A stretch of DNA of 64,000 nt from Coleophoma eucalyptorum (Eukaryota > Ascomycota > Leotiomycetes > Helotiales > Dermateaceae), in the NCBI GenBank assembly GCA_026120035.1, contig JALRME010000043.1, positions 209,536 to 273,535 on the forward strand. Direction: 5' to 3'. Under the pieces are notes generated by a model. That model did not search any database. It was not told the DNA's origin and worked only from the letters and a program-made list of their open reading frames with translations. Both the position numbers and the translations under genes were made by a program. This document shows, piece after piece, positions 57,300-64,000 of the stretch; position 1 is the first letter of the stretch; each line of letters opens with the position of its first letter.

Positions 57300-58143
57300 C
57301 AGGTAAAGACAGTGGATGCAGCGATGGGTAATACAGTCGACGCTGTGCACTTTGGCGAACGGAAAGCAGGGCTGGTACTGCTTTCGGCGAAAGCCCGGCA
57401 AAAGGCATAGCAACGGACAAGAGCGACTGACATCCTTGCTGTATCGCGTACAGCCGCACCAGGAAAGACTGGCAAACCGCATGTGCTAAATACGTGGAGG
57501 AAAATGCTAAGGCACTTTAAATTTCCTCGGCGAGAATGGATGTATGTAGTACATGAAAATTTGATTCGACTAGGTGTACTTAAATTTGGATTAAGGTATT
57601 GCGATTGTTCTCACAATTCGAATAATACCGAGGACTGCAGCTCTTTAACAAAGCCATAAATGAACGCGAGCATTATAAGGGTAAACACTAGCTAATGTCA
57701 AAGATGTGATATAACTGACTTTGTTAGTAATGATCGATCAAGACCAGACACCCTCAGGATGTCATACCATCAATGATATTGATGACCTAGCGTTCACACG
57801 CTGCACTGTCGTCTCAAGAACGTAATATCAAGACCCAAGACAGATAAATAGCCCCATCAGGCCAAGTTTGACGGACGGTCTTAAGTGCTGACTTCCCATG
57901 CCATATTGTTACCAGTGGGGCATGATGGATGACCAAGCAACCAAATTACCAAGCAAGATAAATACTTGGATAAGACTGACGAAAACTCATCTGGGGAGTG
58001 CATTATTTTGACAGCCTTTGTATATTATAGTTTCTAGCATTACTTATACACCCTCTAATTCTTGAAGTCACTATTTACTTCGATCCCTGATAGAAAATCT
58101 TTACTTACACTACAGAGAGCCTGAATTGCCGCCATCCATAAAG
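57300..58143. promoter_or_regulatory. Divergent promoter region, regulator and LovC-like reductase
   Basis: An 844-bp space between two divergent starts. AT-rich with no gene; shared control is possible by position only. Confidence 0.35.
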
Positions 58144-59262
58144 ATGGCACAAACCAATCACGCAATTGTCATCAAGCGCGCTGGTGAGGCTGTAATCGAG
58201 GAGGTTTCTATCCCAAGTCTCCCGCCCAACTTTATCCTCGTCCAAGTTGCGGCCATAGCACTCAACCCAACTGATTGGAAACATGTGGACTTTTTCCCGA
58301 CAGAGAACACCCGTGTGGGCTGCGACTACTCGGGCACTGTTATAGAAGTAGGGGCAGCCGTCACAAAGTCTTTCCAAAAGGGTGATCGTGTAGCAGGCTT
58401 TACGCACGGTAGCAGCAGCACCCGCCTTTCAAATGGAAGCTTCGGCTCAATCATCATTGCCAAAGCCGACCTGTCCATTACCATTCCAGAGAATCTAAGT
58501 TTTGAGGAAGCATCCACACTTGGTGTGGGTATCACAACCATTGGACAAGCTCTATATCAGACATTAAAGCTACCACTGCCACCTGCACAGATAGAGAATC
58601 CACCAAAGAACATTTTGATTTACGGTGGTAGCACAGCAACGGGGATCCTTGGAATTCAGTTCGCTAAATTATCTGGATATCGAGTCATAACGACGTGCTC
58701 GAAGAGTAATTTTGACCTAGTTAAGAAGTCCGGCGCCGACGAGGTATTCGATTACCGTTCCAAGAGCTGCGTGGAAGATATCAAGAAAGCTACAAGCGGA
58801 AAGCTCGCACACATATTTGATTGCGTTTCTTCCCCCGACAGTCCCAGCATATGCCTCGGTGCGATGGGGCCGGAAGGTGGCGTGTATAGTACGCTGAAGC
58901 GTCCCAACTCCAACATTGCTATAACAGGACCGGATGACGAAGCGTCCAAAAAGCTACAACCAGTGGATTTGAAAGACGTGAAATCGAGGAATGTAAATGT
59001 GAAGTTCAAAACCACGCTGGCTTATACCGCTCTGGGCGAGGATTTCAAAATTGGGCCCCAAGATTTTCCAGCAAGCAAGGAGGATTTGGACTTTGGAAGA
59101 TATTTCTGGGAGCTCAGTAGAAGATTTCTAGAGAGTGGCAAGCTGAGGGTGCATAGTTTTAGTGTGAACGAGTCGGGCAAGGGACTTGACGGTGCGTTGA
59201 AAGGCATGGATTTATTGAGGAAGGGAAAAGTCAGTGGGAGAAAGTTGGTGTATACGCTCTAG
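58144..59262 (+). CDS. Zinc-independent alcohol dehydrogenase/enoyl reductase (LovC/ToxD-like MDR)
   Basis: Intronless, 372 residues from the ATG at 58144 (MAQTNHAIVIKRAGEAV). The medium-chain dehydrogenase fold is clear: VAAIALNPTDWKHVDF, VGCDYSGTVIEVG, the NADP-binding ILIYGGSTATGILGIQFAKLSG in two parts, and SGADEVFDYRS. It lacks the structural and catalytic zinc Cys ligands, and DYSGTV with the LNPTDWK motif is typical of the trans-acting enoyl reductases (LovC) and ToxD-like proteins. LovC-type enzymes reduce enoyl groups for a partner polyketide synthase; no such synthase is in this window, so it may act alone on small enones. Its TAG at 59260-59262 is directly followed by the stop of the HET gene on the other strand. 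Confidence 0.93.
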   Translation: MAQTNHAIVIKRAGEAVIEEVSIPSLPPNFILVQVAAIALNPTDWKHVDFFPTENTRVGCDYSGTVIEVGAAVTKSFQKGDRVAGFTHGSSSTRLSNGSFGSIIIAKADLSITIPENLSFEEASTLGVGITTIGQALYQTLKLPLPPAQIENPPKNILIYGGSTATGILGIQFAKLSGYRVITTCSKSNFDLVKKSGADEVFDYRSKSCVEDIKKATSGKLAHIFDCVSSPDSPSICLGAMGPEGGVYSTLKRPNSNIAITGPDDEASKKLQPVDLKDVKSRNVNVKFKTTLAYTALGEDFKIGPQDFPASKEDLDFGRYFWELSRRFLESGKLRVHSFSVNESGKGLDGALKGMDLLRKGKVSGRKLVYTL

Positions 59263-61413
59263 TCATTCTAAGAAAATTGTTTCCTTCTGAGCACCAGCAA
59301 GATCCCATTCCTCAGCTGGTATTGCCATGATGCCCATTCTTCGAGCAACCTCTCCTTCTCGTCTGTCTACCAACATAGCTAAAACGTAATTGAAACTCTC
59401 CCCGTCTTCAAGCATCTCCCACCTTTTTAACATAACAAAGTCCATTTTTGTAGTCATTACCATGTGAAATGTCTCACTAGACATGTTATACGGCATGGAT
59501 AGCGCGAATTCATTAAGATCCTCGTATCTATTCCCTATACCATGAGAGTGTATGTCTACAAGGCCATGCGCACCAACAATACTCATGGTGGGTGTGATAA
59601 GAAGTGCATCATCTGATCCTTCATGTTTTAACTCCTGTTCGAGATCCAAAGGCTCTAGCTCAAACTTCGCAACGTAAGATTCGATTTTGAGCCGTTTATG
59701 AGAATATCCCGGACATATACTAACGATAGCGGAAGTTTGACGGATGCGATTTGCAGGTCGATACTTTGGGTAGTCATCGCCAGAGAGGTGAACTATAGAA
59801 AATGGAAGCTGGTTACTCAGTGGGCTGTCACTATATCTCACGCTCTCAAAGAAAGGCCAATTATGCCAAGAAAGACCCCAACCCGCCCAGGACCAACTAG
59901 GGATCTCCTCAACCCGAAACCATGTGTAGCAACGTCCAAACCAAGCAAGTCCATCCACAAGCTGATGATCTGGAAGACCCCATACAAACTGTATCCCTGT
60001 TCGCTGGGTGACTATCTCAAGGTATCCAGAAAGCGCTGTCAAAATATCGGAATTGAGAGTCAAATCTCGAAGGAGATATCCCTTTACGATCTGTGTGTAG
60101 TCGCCGAATGTCCATTCATCGGCTTTCGAATTTCGACGAAAGATAGATGTACTCAACGGAAAGTGTTCAAGTTGTCCCATGCTGACATCTAAAGAGGAAT
60201 CGGCTTCATGATCGATGGGAGAAGGTTGTAATGACTCTCTGCATAGCACTTTTCGGCAACAGAATATAGGCTCGTATCCCCCAAAAATCAAACATCGTGT
60301 CGAAAGAAGGCCTTCCTGGAAAGTCCATCCTCGTGTACCCCACTTAGACTCATTCATTTGATCACTTAGGGTTGGCAAGCCAGTAATCAGCTCTAGGTCC
60401 GCAACACGCTCACGACTTTGCCTTGGAAATTCCCGAGGGCCTTTAACACCGGATAGTCCGGCTTGTGAGTCTTCGCCACATGCTGCAATAAGTGTAATTG
60501 CTGCTTGCCGATAAGTATTGCCCATATTCATCAGCTGAATTTCCTGTTCCGCTGACGCTGTCTGATCGACGCAAAATAGATCAACCCATAGGTACCGGAG
60601 TTCTAACTGTGAGCACGCCACGATAGCATCTTCAATTGTACTCGGAAGTGGATCAGGAAGTATGCGAGGGCTATTTTGTACATCTCTGGTGGCAGAAAGG
60701 TCCATTTTTACTGTAGCATATTGGTCCTGACTGTAGCCCCATACGTAACTTAAAGCTGCAAATTCGACTTTTAAAGGATCGAGTTGAAGCACGCTCCGGT
60801 TCTCGATGTCTATGAGACGAAAGGAACTACGATATCTTTCACGTGACGAGAGGTCTTCGTCATTCCTGCAAGTATCGCCGTGCAACTCTTGACATTTCCG
60901 TATGCATTCTTTCGCAAGTCTGAGAGTCGCATTAGAGTATGCGACGTCAGCGCCATTGAGTAGTGGCCTTATATCGGAATGATTGGATGAATGTAATTTG
61001 ATATCTACCGGAATAAAATATTCCAGTTCCTCGGGATTTTCGCCGTCGTGGGCCTGGAGATGCAACACCAGAGAAGTTGCAGTCAAATCCTGCAGCTGAC
61101 TGGATAGAAAAGCAGTGCCTTCTGCAACGTCTGCACGCCATGGTTCAAAGAAGCAGTCAATATTGTGACTGACCAACTGACATTCCTCAAGAACCGCATT
61201 AATATTCCGCGCTGATACTGCAGATGATATCAGACGACATAGTGGGCAGCTCAGGTTTGTAAGAATTTCCCCAAGATTTCCAACATAAGTCCTGAGCTTC
61301 TCGTGGTGGATATGAGGGTGGCGATCGCCGAAAAAAAGATGTTTAATATCTAGTTTACAGCAACTAGAACAAATGCCATCGGCTTCTTGACTACGCAGAT
61401 CAGCGTGTGACAT
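59263..61413 (-). CDS. HET-domain protein (heterokaryon incompatibility)
   Basis: Intronless, 716 residues. The N-terminus carries Cys pairs (CSSCCK near 15-20, CPLC near 56-59) that could bind metal. The HET domain starts near residue 217 with EFAALSYVWGYSQD. It continues with ELRYLWVDLFCVDQT and WGTRGWTFQEGLLSTRCLIF, the three conserved blocks of the family. A later segment (PSWSWAGWGLSWHN) is the usual post-HET motif. HET proteins trigger a cell-death reaction when unlike fungal individuals fuse, or act in related innate-like recognition; the partner is not known here. It is cytosolic by prediction. The gene ends tail-to-tail with the reductase with zero bases between stop codons. Confidence 0.94.
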   Translation of the reverse strand: MSHADLRSQEADGICSSCCKLDIKHLFFGDRHPHIHHEKLRTYVGNLGEILTNLSCPLCRLISSAVSARNINAVLEECQLVSHNIDCFFEPWRADVAEGTAFLSSQLQDLTATSLVLHLQAHDGENPEELEYFIPVDIKLHSSNHSDIRPLLNGADVAYSNATLRLAKECIRKCQELHGDTCRNDEDLSSRERYRSSFRLIDIENRSVLQLDPLKVEFAALSYVWGYSQDQYATVKMDLSATRDVQNSPRILPDPLPSTIEDAIVACSQLELRYLWVDLFCVDQTASAEQEIQLMNMGNTYRQAAITLIAACGEDSQAGLSGVKGPREFPRQSRERVADLELITGLPTLSDQMNESKWGTRGWTFQEGLLSTRCLIFGGYEPIFCCRKVLCRESLQPSPIDHEADSSLDVSMGQLEHFPLSTSIFRRNSKADEWTFGDYTQIVKGYLLRDLTLNSDILTALSGYLEIVTQRTGIQFVWGLPDHQLVDGLAWFGRCYTWFRVEEIPSWSWAGWGLSWHNWPFFESVRYSDSPLSNQLPFSIVHLSGDDYPKYRPANRIRQTSAIVSICPGYSHKRLKIESYVAKFELEPLDLEQELKHEGSDDALLITPTMSIVGAHGLVDIHSHGIGNRYEDLNEFALSMPYNMSSETFHMVMTTKMDFVMLKRWEMLEDGESFNYVLAMLVDRREGEVARRMGIMAIPAEEWDLAGAQKETIFLE

Positions 61414-62400
61414 TTTACCTTAAGACTTGGGTTAAGCTAGAACTACTGTTCCACTCCTGAGGCGATAAGACCCGACTTTCCAGACACAAATGAATGCAGA
61501 TCAAGGCGGGGTTTTACACCGCCTTCCCAGGTCGACGGACAGCTCCATTCATTGAGCTGGTGCACCGCTGTAAATTAATGACAGTTTATATCCGAAGATT
61601 CGGCGAAATGTACAACTCGAGTACTTCGAAATTTAGGATGATGTTATTTTCCTTCTGGTGCTTTGCCTATAATCCTTAGGCTTATCACCATGTCATAACT
61701 TCCATACTAGAAACAGTCATTATACATACTAGGAAAGGAACTTAAGTTTAAATCTCTTCTTACTCATGCAGATTGTAGTGTTTGAATTCAAGATTAGCGC
61801 CCAATTATCTACAAATTAGCAGGCCTAAATTAGACCAAAGACTATTATTGAGGATTTGTCCAGCATGCGCTGTCATATAGCCTAGCACCTTCTTACCCTC
61901 TTCAAGTGACGAAATGAGAAGTCTCCTTTTGGAGAGCGTCTTGTTAAACTTGATGGACCTAACATGGGTACTTTAATGAGATTTAGAGCTTAAAAAGTAA
62001 ACTTACATCGTATTTAGAAATCTAGTTATATTTCTTGTCCCATTTGCTCTACCTAGGACATCAACCACCTCGTCAAATCCCAAGGTAACATTTTCGAAAT
62101 TAAATTCCCCAATGACTGTTGATTCGCTTTAATAAATCGACTTGGAAACCGACTACGCATTCCGTCGCGGAGATCCATGGGTTTTAGGCTATTAATGATG
62201 ACCAACTTATCGGACACAAATCTGGAAGGTATGGAGAGCTTCGCCGACAGATTATTATGGGTATCTTGCCAGACTGGGACTCGAATAATACAATAGATCA
62301 CAATCAGAAAAACTTTTGAAATAGGCTCGAACTCAAGGGTCGTATTTACCATGATCCTTAAGTCATTTATGCTCTCACAAAAATTTCAACAATATGCCTA
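61414..62400. other. AT-rich intergenic, HET promoter side and flank of transposon
   Basis: No supported gene. A minus-strand frame at 62053-62352 (99 codons) contains no recognised motif and may be decayed. The right boundary is set by the putative transposon end at 62401, preceded by a TA at 62399-62400. Confidence 0.4.
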
Positions 62401-62408
62401 ACGTATTT

Positions 62409-62459
62409 CCCAAGCGAGTTGAACACCCAAGCGAGTTGAACACCCAAGCGAGTTGAACA
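62409..62459. repeat. Three perfect 17-bp tandem repeats at the transposon end
   Basis: The unit CCCAAGCGAGTTGAACA occurs exactly three times, 62409-62425, 62426-62442 and 62443-62459, with no mismatch. It lies just inside the likely terminus (ACGTATTT.. after TA at 62399-62400) and so may be the terminal or subterminal transposase-binding repeat. Perfect identity in a RIP-damaged element suggests recent copying of the unit or selection-free chance. Confidence 0.85.
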
Positions 62460-62542
62460 CTAAAACATACTATCTATATATTACCCTTGATTATAACTAT
62501 AATATAGTTATAAAACACTACTTATTCTATATCAATCGAATC

Positions 62543-64000
62543 CTAAGCTTGTTTATATGTACGAGCATTATATCCAGTTTCGTTATATAGTCTATATCGT
62601 CGCTGTCGTCCTTTTGAGCCTTCAGCCTGAATAGTACTATCTCCTTTATCCTTTTGATTTTGAGTGCTTTGAATAAGCTCTTGACCTTCTTCGACTGTAA
62701 GACTTCCACCTTGGTATATACGCCTCTTTCGCTTTCTTTCCCTTCTTTTTTTAGCTTGGTTTGCCTCTTGTAAGGCTTTAACCTCGGCCTTAAGAAGCGT
62801 AGCCGAATGGATCATAATTTGAGCTCCTTTAACAAGCTAGTCAAAGGCCTTATTGATTGGAGTTGGAGAACTATTCTAGTGTTATATAATACGGTCTTTA
62901 ATATATAAGGTCTGGAATTCAAGCTCTACTATATTCTATGGTATCTTTAAGGTCCAATCCGGCTCTTGGGTAGGAGGTAGTAGCGGTAGTATATTTAACT
63001 AAAGATCGAGATAAGAGAGGACATTCTCTGGATCGTATGGAACTAAGCCAGTAGCACGGAATCCACTTTTGATATTCTGCTTTATAAAGGTAGCTTTAAA
63101 TACCTCCTTAAATACAGAGAGGAACTTAAGCTTAGTAATATAGTGAATACGGACTCGAACGAGATTCTCGACTTGCTTGCTATAGGACGCCTTTAATAGG
63201 CCAAAACAACCAACGTCCAAAGGCTGAAGTAAATAAGAGGAATACGGAGGCATACAAAGTATAATAATATTGTTTTCTATACAGAATTGCTGGAATTAAG
63301 CTAATAGGTAGGACTCGTGCCCGTCTAGAATAAGAAGTCGGTATTTCCTAGTTGTACGACTCTTTGTATGCCTATCAAAGTGCTAAATCCATTGGAATCC
63401 AATTTCATTCGTAGTCCACCCATTCTCACTTAGTGTTATTACCCAATCTTGTGGGAGACTAGAGTCTTCGTACCAAGCTAAGAGGTGGTTTTGGCCTTTG
63501 AAAATAATAAAGGGAGGTAGTGCCCAGCCGTACGAATTGATACCTTGTATAATAGAGACCCATTCTCGATTCCCTGGTTGTATAGTCTTAGGCCGACTCC
63601 TTGATTCTAAGCTTGTAACCACTTTGGCAGTAGTAATAACTCCCATAAGAAATCTAGCTTCATCGAAGTTATATATATCCTCCTCTACTATTCTATATTT
63701 TGTAATTATATTTCGTACGAGCTTAAACCAGTCCCTAATAATAACTAGATCTTCGCAGAGAGCTCTCTTATAGTCGTATTTACGACTAAATTTCGTCTTA
63801 ATCTCTGTACGACGTTTGATGAAGTTGGAGGTCCAATTCTTTCCTATAGGAGGCGCGTCGCGTTCGGCAAGAAGAAGATCTACCATTTCTTGAACAGCTT
63901 GAGGTCGAGGAGGAAATCCACGAGTATCTAAGTCGAGAATATATTGTATAATAGCTAGCTCTTCTTAGGAAGTAAGCCTTGAAGTATTAGAGGTGGTATC
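62543..64000 (-). pseudogene. Transposase gene of the pogo/Fot element, eight in-frame stops
   Basis: Stops in the single open frame lie at 63965-63967 (TAA), 63383-63385 (TAG), 63296-63298 (TAA), 62999-63001 (TAG), 62936-62938 (TAG), 62882-62884 (TAA), 62876-62878 (TAG) and 62837-62839 (TAG). There is no TGA and no frameshift. At several of these points the family has Gln, so each is explained by CAA or CAG turning into TAA or TAG. This is the change expected from RIP (C-to-T at CpA). The DDE acidic residues remain visible (NFDEARF; LDGHES). The start is beyond the right edge. Confidence 0.85.

Larger units (their letters stand above)
62401..64000 (-). mobile_element. Pogo/Fot-type DNA transposon (RIP-damaged, 5' end outside window)
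   Basis: On the minus strand one frame reads through pogo/Fot transposase homology from 64000 to 62543. Visible parts are a CENP-B-type helix-turn-helix region (EELAIIQYILDLDTRGFPPRP), KNWTSNFIKRRTEIKTKFSR, the DDE catalytic region (EEDIYNFDEARFLMG; WVITLSENGW; LLILDGHES; LQPLDVGCFG) and the Lys/Arg-rich C-terminus (KKRRERKRKRRIYQGGSL). The frame has eight in-frame TAA/TAG stops and no frameshift, so it cannot make a working transposase. Positions 62401-62460 carry the probable terminal sequence with three 17-bp repeats, next to a TA target dinucleotide. The opposite terminus lies beyond the window. Confidence 0.88.

Noticed and set aside
57300..57482. Upstream ATG at 57482 as the start of the Zn2Cys6 gene
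   Set aside because: It would add 61 Cys-rich residues unlike the family; the ATG at 57299 puts the zinc cluster at the usual place.

Overview
The window is nuclear DNA from a filamentous ascomycete (Pezizomycotina). Genes carry several short introns of about 45-80 bp with GT..AG ends and CTAAC/CTGAT-type branch sites. Protein families are typical of these moulds: Zn2Cys6 regulators, a HET-domain protein, LaeA-like methyltransferases, a pisatin-demethylase-like P450 and an M28 aminopeptidase with a secretion signal. A pogo/Fot transposase at the right end bears the nonsense pattern expected from RIP, which also points to this group. I cannot name genus or species. No rRNA, tRNA or CRISPR was seen.

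Layout. 0-10 kb: an acidic-tailed hypothetical protein (5' end outside the window), an aldo-keto reductase, a secreted type-B carboxylesterase, a small P-loop kinase and a GC-rich, intronless, bacterial-looking HAD-IIB phosphatase. 11-26 kb: an accessory block with an intact LaeA-like methyltransferase, a complete P450, a second methyltransferase with a 3' frameshift, a CorA-like membrane protein, a dienelactone hydrolase, a Zn2Cys6 regulator divergent from an NAD(P)-binding epimerase-like protein, and a scrap of a third methyltransferase. It looks like a tailoring or regulatory gene set without a PKS, NRPS or terpene synthase. 26-32 kb: decayed loci, namely a HAD-dehalogenase/amino-acid-permease chimera, a DUF3445 gene with one in-frame stop, and a convergent Zn2Cys6 gene with a one-base frameshift.

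33-44.5 kb: the most coherent set. A membrane-anchored DUF5672 glycosyltransferase-like protein, UDP-glucose dehydrogenase, a nucleotide-sugar-transporter-like protein and two paralogous type II membrane glycosyltransferases lie together. The dehydrogenase would make UDP-glucuronate in the cytosol, the transporter could carry a nucleotide sugar into the Golgi, and the transferases could use it there. This suggests a locus for a glucuronic-acid-containing (or derived) glycan. 45-58 kb: a secreted M28 aminopeptidase, two Zn2Cys6 regulators, a DHA2-like MFS transporter and an alpha/beta hydrolase. 58-64 kb: a LovC/ToxD-like reductase whose stop codon abuts that of a convergent HET-domain gene, then a RIP-damaged pogo/Fot element with three perfect 17-bp repeats at its end.

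Exon boundaries were inferred from splice consensus, reading frame and family alignment from memory; none was tested against transcripts.
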